Shown here: piece after piece, positions 1 to 7,276 of the stretch
Numbering within the stretch: position 1 is the first letter of the stretch
How the letters are laid out: the number at the start of each line of letters is the position of its first letter
NCBI GenBank assembly: GCA_040902885.1
Contig: JBBDWK010000066.1
Coordinates: 1-21,673 of the forward strand
DNA length: 21,673 nt
Direction: 5' to 3'
Source of the DNA: JBBDWK01 sp040902885
GTDB lineage: Bacteria; Acidobacteriota; Terriglobia; Bryobacterales; Bryobacteraceae
Notes under the pieces: generated by a model
Seen by the model: the letters and a program-made list of their open reading frames with translations, nothing else
The model's database searches: none
What the model was told of the DNA's origin: nothing
Program-made: the position numbers and the translations under genes

Positions 1-90
1 CAGGGCGGACAGCAAGGCCAGGGCGGACAGCAAGGCCAGGGCGGACAGCAGGGCCAGGGCGGACAGCAGGGCCAGGGCGGACAGCGGGGC
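1..90 (+). repeat. 18-bp in-frame tandem repeat, five copies
   Basis: Five consecutive 18-base units (1-18, 19-36, 37-54, 55-72, 73-90) of the form CAGGGCGGACAGCARGGC encode Gln-Gly-Gly-Gln-Gln-Gly. Units differ only at the fifth codon: CAA, CAA, CAG, CAG, then CGG, which changes Gln to Arg in the last copy. The array touches the window edge, so the real copy number is unknown. Near-identity at the DNA level suggests recent expansion by slippage or unequal recombination. Confidence 0.9.
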
Positions 91-558
91 CAGATGGGCC
101 AGCGTGGAGCGGGCGACGGCGAGTACCGGCCGGGAGGCTCCGGAGGCGGGGCTCACATCTCGATCAATCGCGGCGACACCGTGCCTCTGCCCGGGCAAGC
201 GCCTTCCGAGCGCTTTGACCCTGCCTCAATTGAACGGGCCTATCGCGAGAGCCTGCGCGATCTCTCGAGGCTTCGAGGCGCGCTTTCCGAAAGCGAGCCG
301 GAGCTGGCAAGCGACGCTCAGGACCTGATTCGCGAGATGCAGCGTCTCGATCCGGCGCGCTTCCCCGGCAACCCTCAGCTCGTGGAACGGCTGCGCAGCC
401 AGGTCTTGTCGGGCGTTGAGCAGCTCGAGCTGCAACTACGCCGCAAGATAGAAGAAAAGGACGGCGGCCAGGTACGCAGCGGCGCCTCGCAGCCCGTACC
501 TCCGGGCTACGCCAGTTCCGTGGCGGAATACTTCCGGCGGCTCAGTAAAGGCCAGTAA
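1..558 (+). CDS. C-terminal part of a Gly/Gln-repeat hypothetical protein (5' end outside window)
   Basis: The frame is open from the first base to the TAA ending at 558, giving 185 residues of a protein that begins to the left of the window; the ATG at 94 is internal because the repeat upstream is in the same frame. Residues 1-31 are five copies of a six-residue Gly/Gln unit (QGGQQG type). Next come a Gly-rich linker and a charged, probably helical region (about residues 75-150, rich in Arg, Leu and Glu) containing RAYRESLRDLSRLR and LQLRRKIEEK. The tail ends in a short amphipathic stretch, SVAEYFRRLSKGQ. Gln/Gly-rich low-complexity tracts before a helical C-terminus resemble the ends of large DUF4175-type membrane-anchored proteins, but I cannot confirm that from this fragment. 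The function is unknown. The coding call is good; the family suggestion is weak. Confidence 0.75.
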   Translation, partial: QGGQQGQGGQQGQGGQQGQGGQQGQGGQRGQMGQRGAGDGEYRPGGSGGGAHISINRGDTVPLPGQAPSERFDPASIERAYRESLRDLSRLRGALSESEPELASDAQDLIREMQRLDPARFPGNPQLVERLRSQVLSGVEQLELQLRRKIEEKDGGQVRSGASQPVPPGYASSVAEYFRRLSKGQ

Positions 559-642
559 GACCGCGGCAACGCCTGGGACAGCCGCCGCACCACCGCAAGC
601 GTCACAACCCGTCCACCTCGTCCACCAGGACACGCGAACGTG

Positions 643-648
643 TATAAT
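643..648 (+). promoter_or_regulatory. Candidate -10 box upstream of the PepSY gene
   Basis: A perfect TATAAT lies 29 bases before the ATG at 678 in a 116-base gap with no gene. No good -35 hexamer is visible at 16-18 bases upstream, so this is only half a promoter by eye. Confidence 0.4.
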
Positions 649-655
649 TTCGATT

Positions 656-672
656 CTGCAAAACGATTGCAG
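656..672 (+). promoter_or_regulatory. Inverted repeat in the leader of the PepSY gene
   Basis: CTGCAA (656-661) and TTGCAG (667-672) form a perfect 6-base inverted repeat with a 5-base centre. It sits between the candidate -10 and the start codon. It could be a small operator or a hairpin over the ribosome-binding region; no strong Shine-Dalgarno is otherwise visible here. It does not look like a Fur box. Confidence 0.35.
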
Positions 673-677
673 TAGTG

Positions 678-1805
678 ATGCGCAAAACCTTACTCAAGCG
701 AGTTCTCTTCCAGGTCCACCTGTGGGGCGGGCTGGCCTTCGGCGTCTATGCGTTTCTCATCGGCATTACGGGCAGTATCCTGGTGTTCCGTGAGGAGATC
801 GTGAGCGAGATATCGCCCCTTCCGGAGAATCGCGTTACGGGTCCGCCGCTCAGCATGGAGGAGATCCGTGCCGGAATTCAGGCGCACTACTCTGATTGGC
901 ACGTCTGGAGCCTGGAAGCTCCGGAGGAGGAAGGAGCACCGTGGTCCGGCTTTCTGCTCCGGCCCGGCAACGGCCGGAGGGTCTTTGCGGATTCGCACGG
1001 TAGGGTTATCGGTGAACGAAATCTGGAAGGCACCTGGCTGCGGCTCTTCGAGCAGTTCCATTCCTTTCTTCTGATTCCCAAAGGCAGACTGTACAACGGA
1101 ATCGCCGGGCTTGTCCTGGCCCTGATCGCCTGTTCCGGAGCCTTCCTCTGGTGGCCTGCCCGGGGCGAGTGGAACACGGCGTTCCGGATCGTCCGTGGCG
1201 CGAACTGGAAAAGTCTGGTTTACGATCTGCACCGCGTCGGGGGCGCGGTCACATTCGCCTTCGTAGTGCTGTTCTGCATTACGGGCGCTTACTTTACGTG
1301 GCCCGCCGTTTACAGAAGCATCACGGCATCTATACTGCCGGTCAAGCCGAAGCCGCAAGCGGCGCCGGTTACGACGGACGGAACACGGCAGCCGATTGAC
1401 GCGCTGGTCGCATCCGCGCAGCGCGCGATGCCGGAGGCGAAGCTCGTCCGCGTGCTGGTGGGCCGAGGCCCCAAGGAACCTGTGCAAGTTGTGTTCGCGC
1501 ACGGTGCTCGGAGAGAGCACCGCAAGACGAGCCAACTGACGCTGAATCCTCATACAGGCGAGGTGCTGGCGATTGACGACTACCGGCAGCGGCGTGCCGG
1601 GGATCATCTGGCGAGCTGGTTCGGTCCACTGCATACAGGTCACTTCGGAGGGCTGGGGGTGAAGGTCATCTGGGCGGGGGCGGGGCTAGCCACGCCGGCA
1701 CTGTTCGTCACGGGGTTTCTCATGTGGTGCAATCGCGTGGTGGCGCCCCGGCTTCGGCGGAGAAAGGTCAGAACCGGGGAGACCGTGGCGGCCGGCCGGT
1801 ATTGA
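678..1805 (+). CDS. PepSY-associated transmembrane protein (PiuB-like)
   Basis: This 375-residue inner-membrane protein has the PepSY_TM family layout. A helix at about 13-37 (HLWGGLAFGVYAFL) is followed by a periplasmic PepSY-like segment (about 42-130). Helices follow at about 139-160 and 185-209, then a second PepSY-like extracytoplasmic stretch (about 235-315) and a last helix at about 327-351. Family-typical histidines, possible haem ligands, are visible at 14, 128 (FHSFLL), 185 (DLHRVGG), 319 and 322 (LHTGHFGG). The ATG at 678 is preferred to the GTG one codon earlier because RKTLLKR then forms a normal positive N-terminus. Relatives are linked to siderophore/iron reduction or act as membrane electron carriers. 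The next gene is a sirohaem reductase 60 bases downstream with its own apparent promoter, so a functional link is only possible. Family call is strong; substrate unknown. Confidence 0.88.
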   Translation: MRKTLLKRVLFQVHLWGGLAFGVYAFLIGITGSILVFREEIVSEISPLPENRVTGPPLSMEEIRAGIQAHYSDWHVWSLEAPEEEGAPWSGFLLRPGNGRRVFADSHGRVIGERNLEGTWLRLFEQFHSFLLIPKGRLYNGIAGLVLALIACSGAFLWWPARGEWNTAFRIVRGANWKSLVYDLHRVGGAVTFAFVVLFCITGAYFTWPAVYRSITASILPVKPKPQAAPVTTDGTRQPIDALVASAQRAMPEAKLVRVLVGRGPKEPVQVVFAHGARREHRKTSQLTLNPHTGEVLAIDDYRQRRAGDHLASWFGPLHTGHFGGLGVKVIWAGAGLATPALFVTGFLMWCNRVVAPRLRRRKVRTGETVAAGRY

Positions 1806-1834
1806 TGCTCCCATTGCATTCCCCGAGCAATTCT

Positions 1835-1859
1835 TATAATCTCTATAGAGTAAGAGGAG
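1835..1859 (+). promoter_or_regulatory. -10 box, palindrome and Shine-Dalgarno before the nitrite/sulfite reductase gene
   Basis: TATAAT at 1835-1840 is followed immediately by a perfect 10-base palindrome, CTCTATAGAG (1841-1850), where transcription would start. A strong AGAGGAG (1853-1859) then lies 6 bases before the ATG at 1866. Upstream, ATTGC (1813-1817) and GCAAT (1827-1831) form another inverted repeat near the -35 position. The palindrome could be a repressor operator. No matching regulator is present in the window. Confidence 0.5.
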
Positions 1860-1865
1860 ATTGCC

Positions 1866-3644
1866 ATGGCTGTCGCATCCGAAGATATCCTCGCAGTCCG
1901 AGAGGCTTTTGAACGGGAGCACGACCGAACCGTTCGGGAAGAGATCGAACGCTTTGGGCAACGCGCCGACGCATACCTGGCGGGCACGGTTACCGAGGAC
2001 GAGTTTCGCGGCTTCCGGCTGCGTCACGGCATCTACGGACAGCGCCAGGCGGGCGTTCAGATGGTGCGCACCAAGATTCCCGGCGGCATCCTCACCGCCG
2101 CGCAGTTGACGCAATTGGCGCGCGTCGCCGACGATTTCGCCGGCAGCCGCGGCCATCTCACGACGCGCCAGAACATCCAGTTCCACTTCGTGCCCCTCCA
2201 GCAGGTGGCTGACATGATGCACCTGCTTCAGGACGTGGGCCTGACCACTCGCGAAGCCTGCTTCAACACGGTCCGCAATGTCACCGCCGATCCTCTCGCC
2301 GGGCTGCGCCGCGATGAGGTTTTCGACGTGCGCCCCTACGCGCAAAAGGTCGCTTTCGCATTCCTGCGCAAGGAGCTGACGGACAGTCTTCCGCGTAAGT
2401 TCAAAATCGCCTTCGCGGGCAGTCCGTCTGACGATATGGCCGGCGGCATTCACGACGTGGGCATTCAAGCCGTCATCCGCGACGGCCGGCGCGGCTTTCG
2501 CATCCTGGTCGGCGGCGGCTTGGGGCCGCTGCCGGTCGAAGCGCAGCTGCTCGACGAATTCCTGCCCGCCGAGCGCCTGGTGAGCCGGATTGAGGCCGTC
2601 CTCCGGGTCTTCAACAAATATGGCAACCGGGCCAATCGCAACAAGGCTCGCTTGAAATTCGTCATGCGCGAGCGCGGCTTCGATTGGCTGAAGGAGGCCA
2701 TCGAGAAGGAATACGGCTGCATTCTGGAGAACGGCGGCATCGCCACGCCCGAAATGGTCCCCGAAGGATTTGGCGGCTATCAATCCAAGCCGCAGCCGCT
2801 GGGCCCCGGCGCGCTGCTGCCCGTGGTTGACTCGAGCTCCGGCGATCCCGAGTTCGACCTCTGGAAGCAGACCAACGTCCACGATCAGAAACAAACCGGC
2901 TACCAGATCGTGAGCGTGCGCGTGAACCAGGGCAATCTCACCAGCGACCAGATGCGCGCCCTGGCCCGCATCGCCTCCGACGCGGGAGATGGCCTGATTC
3001 GCGTGAACATCGATCAGAATCTGCACATGGCCTACATTCCGATTGCACGGCTGCGAAGTGTGCATGCGGCGCTGCGCGAGATCGGCGTGGCCGAAGCGCG
3101 GGTGCGGGAGATCGACGATGTGGTCACCTGCCCCGGCGCGTACTCGTGCAATTTGGCGTTGACCAAGTCGATGAATCTCGGCGCTGCGCTCTACGAGGCC
3201 GTTCGCACATACGAAGACCCCTTTGTCCGTAAGCTTTCCATCAAGGTGAGCGGCTGCCCGAACTCCTGCGGCCAGCACTGGATTTCGGATTTCGGTTTCT
3301 ACGGCAACGCCCGCAAAATCGAAGGCAAAGAGGTGCCCTACTACCAGATGCTGTTGGGCGGCGGTTACGACGAAGACGGCATGATGCGGTTCGGCCTCGC
3401 GGTGCAGAGCATCCCGGCACGTCTGGCCCCCGCGGCCGTTCAGCGCGTTATTGGACACTACGCAGCCAACCGTGTGGAAGGCGAGACCTTCCGGCAGTAC
3501 GTGCTGCGCCACAAAGTGGAATTCTTCCGCGACATCACCAGCGATCTGGCCAAGCCGCCGGAGATGTTTCCGGAGATCTATCAGGACTGGGGCGACGATA
3601 CGGTATTCTCTCTGCATCTCGGACGCGGAGAGTGCGCCGGCTGA
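1866..3644 (+). CDS. Ferredoxin-type nitrite/sulfite reductase (sirohaem and 4Fe-4S)
   Basis: The 592-residue protein belongs to the assimilatory nitrite/sulfite reductase family, which performs the six-electron reduction of nitrite to ammonia or sulfite to sulfide in the cytoplasm. The duplicated architecture is visible: a first ferredoxin-like half (about 50-125) with the conserved TTRQNIQFH (99-107), a central sirohaem region, a second ferredoxin-like half (about 345-412), and the cluster-binding cysteines. These are C422 and C428 (CPGAYSC) and C464 and C468 (GCPNSCGQ), which ligate the 4Fe-4S cluster bridged to sirohaem. Length fits the single-subunit ferredoxin-dependent type. Start is supported by AGAGGAG 6 bases upstream. 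Sequence alone does not separate nitrite from sulfite specificity, and no sirohaem synthase, nitrate reductase or cys gene is nearby to decide. Its stop overlaps the purH start. Confidence 0.92.
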   Translation: MAVASEDILAVREAFEREHDRTVREEIERFGQRADAYLAGTVTEDEFRGFRLRHGIYGQRQAGVQMVRTKIPGGILTAAQLTQLARVADDFAGSRGHLTTRQNIQFHFVPLQQVADMMHLLQDVGLTTREACFNTVRNVTADPLAGLRRDEVFDVRPYAQKVAFAFLRKELTDSLPRKFKIAFAGSPSDDMAGGIHDVGIQAVIRDGRRGFRILVGGGLGPLPVEAQLLDEFLPAERLVSRIEAVLRVFNKYGNRANRNKARLKFVMRERGFDWLKEAIEKEYGCILENGGIATPEMVPEGFGGYQSKPQPLGPGALLPVVDSSSGDPEFDLWKQTNVHDQKQTGYQIVSVRVNQGNLTSDQMRALARIASDAGDGLIRVNIDQNLHMAYIPIARLRSVHAALREIGVAEARVREIDDVVTCPGAYSCNLALTKSMNLGAALYEAVRTYEDPFVRKLSIKVSGCPNSCGQHWISDFGFYGNARKIEGKEVPYYQMLLGGGYDEDGMMRFGLAVQSIPARLAPAAVQRVIGHYAANRVEGETFRQYVLRHKVEFFRDITSDLAKPPEMFPEIYQDWGDDTVFSLHLGRGECAG

Positions 3645-5185
3645 TGCCCGAGGGCACTCGCGTTGTCCGCCGGGCGCTTCTGAGCGTCACCGATAGGACA
3701 GGCCTCGTCGAGTTCGCACAGGGTCTGGCAGGGCTGGACGTAGAATTGATCTCCACGGGCGGCACCGCACGCGCCCTGCGCGAAGCGGGCCTCGCCGTGC
3801 GCGACGTCTCCGAAGTGACCGGCTTCCCCGAGATGCTGGATGGCCGCGTCAAGACCATGCACCCCAAGGTGACCGGCGGCATCCTGGCGGTGCGCTCCAA
3901 GCCGGACCACCTGGCCGCGATCGAAGAGCACGGTATCGGTCTCATCGACATGGTGGTCGTCAACCTGTACGCGTTTGAGGCCGTGGCGGCGCGGCCCTAC
4001 GCGGACCTGGCCGAGCTCATCGAGAACATCGATATCGGCGGGCCCACCATGATTCGCTCCGGGGCTAAGAATTTCGAGGATGTAGCCGTGGTGGTTTCAC
4101 CGGCCGACTACGATCCGGTTCTCGACGAGCTTCTGAATCGCGGCGGAGAGCTCTCGCGCGGAACGCGCTGGAACCTGGCCCGCAAGGCGTTCCGGCTCAC
4201 GGCGGCATACGACAGCGCGATCGCGGCGCGCCTGGCCCACGCGGATGCCGTTTCGGCGCTGCCGCCCTTCCTCGGCATTCACGCCGCTAAGCTGTTCGAC
4301 TTGCGATACGGCGAGAATCCGCACCAGCAGGCGGCATTGTACGGCAGGCGAGGCGCGGGCATCGCAGGAGCGAAGCAGCTTCAGGGCAAGGAGCTTTCCT
4401 ACAACAACCTGGTGGATCTGGACGCCGCCTGGCAGCTTGTCAACGAATTTTCATCTCCCGCCGCGGCGATTATCAAACACACCAACCCGTGCGGCTGCGC
4501 CGAGCAGGCAAGCCTCGCCGAGGCGTATGCCAAGGCCTTCGAGTGCGACCCGGTCTCGGCCTTCGGCGGAGTGCTCGGCTTCAATCGCACTGTGGAAGAG
4601 GACACCGCGCGCGAAGTTTCCAAGACTTTCATCGAGGCCATTGCGGCGCCCGGCTACTCGGAAGAGGCGGTCCGCGTCTTATCCGCAAAGAAAAACCTTC
4701 GGCTGCTGGAGGCGTTGCCAAATGAGGACGAACTGACTGTCAAGTCCCTCAGCGGCGGATTCCTCGCGCAAACTTCCGATGCCCACGCGCTCCAGCGTGC
4801 CGCGACGCAGGTGAAGACCAGACGCACGCCCACGGACGCGGAATGGCAGGCGCTCGAGTTCGCCTGGAAGGTAGTGAAACATGTCAAGTCCAACGCGATT
4901 GTGTTCGCGCGCGCGGGGCAATCGGTGGGCATCGGCGCGGGGCAGATGAGCCGCGTGGATTCCGTGAAGCTCGCCGCAATGAAGGCCGTGCTTCCGCTTC
5001 CCGGCGCGGTAGCCGCCTCGGATGCTTTCTTTCCGTTTCCGGATGGCGTGGAAGAGGCCGCGCGTCACGGGATCACAGCGGTTATTCAGCCGGGCGGCTC
5101 GGTGCGCGACGAGGAAGCGATCGCGACCGCGGACCGGCTCGATGTCGCCATGGTCTTCACCGGCATCCGCCACTTCCGCCACTGA
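3644..5185 (+). CDS. purH: Bifunctional AICAR formyltransferase / IMP cyclohydrolase
   Basis: This 513-residue enzyme catalyses the last two steps of purine synthesis: formylation of AICAR with 10-formyl-THF, then ring closure to IMP. The N-terminal methylglyoxal-synthase-like cyclohydrolase domain (about 6-150) shows ISTGGTA (36-42), GRVKTMHPKV and NIDIGGPTMIR. The C-terminal transformylase domain has LRYGENPHQ (220-228), KELSYNNLVDLDAAW, the catalytic Lys278-His279 in IIKHTNPCG, AFGGVLGFN and the classic end GIRHFRH. Length is normal. I chose the ATG at 3644, which overlaps the preceding stop by one base (TGATG), over the GTG at 3632, because GGAGAG at 3627-3632 lies upstream at a usable distance. 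The overlap implies translational coupling to the reductase gene. Identification is secure. Confidence 0.97.
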   Translation: MPEGTRVVRRALLSVTDRTGLVEFAQGLAGLDVELISTGGTARALREAGLAVRDVSEVTGFPEMLDGRVKTMHPKVTGGILAVRSKPDHLAAIEEHGIGLIDMVVVNLYAFEAVAARPYADLAELIENIDIGGPTMIRSGAKNFEDVAVVVSPADYDPVLDELLNRGGELSRGTRWNLARKAFRLTAAYDSAIAARLAHADAVSALPPFLGIHAAKLFDLRYGENPHQQAALYGRRGAGIAGAKQLQGKELSYNNLVDLDAAWQLVNEFSSPAAAIIKHTNPCGCAEQASLAEAYAKAFECDPVSAFGGVLGFNRTVEEDTAREVSKTFIEAIAAPGYSEEAVRVLSAKKNLRLLEALPNEDELTVKSLSGGFLAQTSDAHALQRAATQVKTRRTPTDAEWQALEFAWKVVKHVKSNAIVFARAGQSVGIGAGQMSRVDSVKLAAMKAVLPLPGAVAASDAFFPFPDGVEEAARHGITAVIQPGGSVRDEEAIATADRLDVAMVFTGIRHFRH

Positions 5186-5191
5186 GCCGAC

Positions 5192-5213
5192 TGTATGCTC
5201 GAACCCGCATACA
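5192..5213 (+). promoter_or_regulatory. Stem-loop 1 in the purH-glgE gap
   Basis: TGTATGC (5192-5198) and GCATACA (5207-5213) are perfectly complementary with an 8-base loop, beginning 7 bases after the purH stop. No T-run follows, so a simple intrinsic terminator is not indicated. It may be an RNA 3'-end structure, part of a leader for the glucan operon, or a protein-binding inverted repeat. Confidence 0.45.
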
Positions 5214-5222
5214 ACAAACAGA

Positions 5223-5241
5223 CGACTGGACACCCCGGTCG
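5223..5241 (+). promoter_or_regulatory. Stem-loop 2 in the purH-glgE gap
   Basis: CGACTGG (5223-5229) can pair with CCGGTCG (5235-5241) around a 5-base loop, with six Watson-Crick pairs and one G-U pair. It sits 20 bases before the glgE start and 9 bases after stem-loop 1, so two hairpins in tandem fill most of the 76-base gap. It could modulate glgE translation, since no strong Shine-Dalgarno is visible before glgE. Confidence 0.4.
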
Positions 5242-5261
5242 AATTCTGCAAACCTGAAAAC

Positions 5262-7271
5262 GTGTCAATCAATCCGCTCTCCATCTCCCAGGAAGGGCGG
5301 AGGCGAGTCGTCATCGAAAGCGTCCATCCCGAGGTTGATTGTGGGCGCTTCCCCGTCAAACGTACGGCCGGCGAGAAAGTAACAGTCGAAGCCGATGTGT
5401 TCGGAGACGGCCACGACGCGCTCGCCTGCGTGCTTCTCTACCGGAAAGACGGCGCCGGCGACTGGATAGAGATGCCCATGCGGCTTCTCGCGAACGACCG
5501 CTGGCGCGGCGAATTCGAGGTCGCCGAACTGGGCTGTTACCAGTACACGATTGAAGCCTGGGTCGATCACTTTCAAACCTGGCGCAGAGACCTGATGAAG
5601 CGTCTCGCCGCGGACCAGGATGTGAGCGTGGACCTGCTGATCGGGGCGCGGTGGATGGAGGAAGCCGCCAGCCGTGCACGGGGGGCGGATGAGATCGGGC
5701 TTCGCGAAGGATCGCGTCAACTGCGCGAGCCGGGCGAGGATCTCGATAAGCGGGAACTGGCTCTCAATTCCGACTTGGCCGACATCATGCGGCAGTATCC
5801 CGACCGCCGGTTCGCGGTGCGATATGGCAAAGAACTTTCCGTCACCGTAGACCGGCCGAAGGCGCGTTACAGCACCTGGTATGAGATGTTTCCGCGCTCC
5901 AGCGCCGCGGCGGCCGGAGCACACGGAACGTTTTGCGATTGCGAGCGCCGCCTCGATTACGTGGCCGGGATGGGTTTCGACGTTTTGTATCTCCCTCCCA
6001 TCCATCCCATCGGGCGGACCTTCCGGAAGGGCAGAAACAACGTGCCCACCGCCGGTCCGGACGACGTGGGCAGCCCATGGGCCATCGGCTCGGAGGAAGG
6101 CGGCCACAAAGCCATTCATCCCGCGCTGGGCACAATGGAAGATTTCGAGCGGCTGGTCGCGGCCGCCGCTGGACGGGGCATCGAGATTGCGCTCGATATC
6201 GCCTTCCAGGTCACGCCGGATCATCCCTGGGTGCGGGAGCATCCGGAGTGGTTCCGCAAACGGCCCGACGGAAGTATTCAATACGCCGAGAATCCTCCCA
6301 AGAAATACCAGGACATTTATCCGATCGATTTCGAGACCCCGGACTGGAAGGCGCTTTGGGAGGAGTTGCGGAGCGTGTTTCTGTTCTGGGCCGGCAAGGG
6401 CGTGCGCATCTTCCGCGTCGACAACCCCCACACCAAGGCCTTTCCGTTCTGGGAATGGGTCATTGGCGAGGTGCGGCGGAAGCATCCCGGCGCGATCTTC
6501 CTGGCGGAGGCCTTTACGCGCCCGAAGGTGATGTACCGGCTGGCGAAGCTCGGCTTCACGCAGTCGTACACTTATTTCGCCTGGCGCAATACGAAGCCGG
6601 AGATCACCCAATATTTTACGGAGCTGACGCAGTCCACGGTGCGCGAGTTCTTCCGTCCCAACTTATGGCCGAACACGCCGGATATTCTTCCGGAGTACTT
6701 GCAGTTCGGCGGCAGGCCCGCGTTCATCGCCCGGCTGATTCTCGCGGCCACGCTCGGGGCGAGCTACGGAATCTACGGGCCGGCCTTCGAGTTGTGCGAC
6801 AACGCGCCCCGCGAGCCGGGCAGCGAAGAGTACCTGCACTCGGAGAAATATGAAATCCGGCAGCGCAACCTTGACGATCCTTGGAGCCTGAAGGACATCG
6901 TTACGCGCATCAACCGGGCGCGGCGCGAGAACGCCGCGCTCCAATACGACCATACCCTGCGCTTTCACGACGTGGACAATGAGATGCTCATTTGCTACAG
7001 CAAGATCGCGCCGGATGGATCGAGCGCCGTACTGGTTGTGGCAAATCTGGATTTCAATCACACGCACTCCGGCTGGGTGAACCTCCATCTGGATAGTTTG
7101 GGAGTGGATCACGCGCAGCCGTTCCAGGTGCACGACCTGCTGGGAGAAGGCCGGTTCCTTTGGCAGGGTTCGCGAAATTTCGTGGAGCTGGACCCCAAGG
7201 TTTCTCCCGCTCACGTCTTTCGCATCCGGCGCAAAACCAAAACCGAACGCGATTTCGACTACTACCTGTAA
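5262..7271 (+). CDS. glgE: Alpha-1,4-glucan:maltose-1-phosphate maltosyltransferase (GH13_3)
   Basis: GlgE transfers maltosyl units from maltose-1-phosphate to the growing end of alpha-1,4-glucan and releases phosphate. The 669-residue protein has an N-terminal beta-sandwich (about 13-125), then the family signatures WYEMFPRS (206-213), VLYLPPIHPIG (241-251), RKGRNN (255-260) and NPPKKYQDIYPIDF. The nucleophile is predicted as Asp387 in FRVDNPHTK, the general acid as Glu416 in FLAEAF, and the third carboxylate as Asp474 in NTPDILPEYL. The start is the GTG at 5262: homology begins right after it (residues 14-30 match family N-termini), and upstream in-frame ATGs lie inside purH. Its Shine-Dalgarno is poor. 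It is first in a cluster with glgB (5 bases on) and treS-mak, which supplies its substrate. Very confident on function; start fairly confident. Confidence 0.96.
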   Translation: MSINPLSISQEGRRRVVIESVHPEVDCGRFPVKRTAGEKVTVEADVFGDGHDALACVLLYRKDGAGDWIEMPMRLLANDRWRGEFEVAELGCYQYTIEAWVDHFQTWRRDLMKRLAADQDVSVDLLIGARWMEEAASRARGADEIGLREGSRQLREPGEDLDKRELALNSDLADIMRQYPDRRFAVRYGKELSVTVDRPKARYSTWYEMFPRSSAAAAGAHGTFCDCERRLDYVAGMGFDVLYLPPIHPIGRTFRKGRNNVPTAGPDDVGSPWAIGSEEGGHKAIHPALGTMEDFERLVAAAAGRGIEIALDIAFQVTPDHPWVREHPEWFRKRPDGSIQYAENPPKKYQDIYPIDFETPDWKALWEELRSVFLFWAGKGVRIFRVDNPHTKAFPFWEWVIGEVRRKHPGAIFLAEAFTRPKVMYRLAKLGFTQSYTYFAWRNTKPEITQYFTELTQSTVREFFRPNLWPNTPDILPEYLQFGGRPAFIARLILAATLGASYGIYGPAFELCDNAPREPGSEEYLHSEKYEIRQRNLDDPWSLKDIVTRINRARRENAALQYDHTLRFHDVDNEMLICYSKIAPDGSSAVLVVANLDFNHTHSGWVNLHLDSLGVDHAQPFQVHDLLGEGRFLWQGSRNFVELDPKVSPAHVFRIRRKTKTERDFDYYL

Positions 7272-7276
7272 AAAAC

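Noticed and set aside
1..90. CRISPR array
   Set aside because: The repeats are contiguous without spacers and keep an open reading frame; they are a coding tandem repeat.
643..672. Fur box in front of the PepSY gene
   Set aside because: The sequence does not show the GATAAT-type repeated hexamers; only an unrelated inverted repeat is present.
1686..3617. 643-residue minus-strand frame opposite the nitrite/sulfite reductase
   Set aside because: Antisense shadow of a clearly homologous gene with intact cysteine motifs; the frame is open because of GC-rich third positions and its translation shows no recognisable domain.
5022..5261. N-terminal extension of glgE and, similarly, 7160-7276 for glgB
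   Set aside because: These in-frame extensions run inside purH and glgE respectively and do not resemble the families; GTG 5262 and ATG 7277 fit the homologous N-termini.
5265..6611. 448-residue minus-strand frame opposite glgE, and similar ones opposite glgB (8168-9421) and the PepSY gene (690-1643)
   Set aside because: Each lies wholly or almost wholly antisense to a gene with strong family motifs, with no own start signal or domain.
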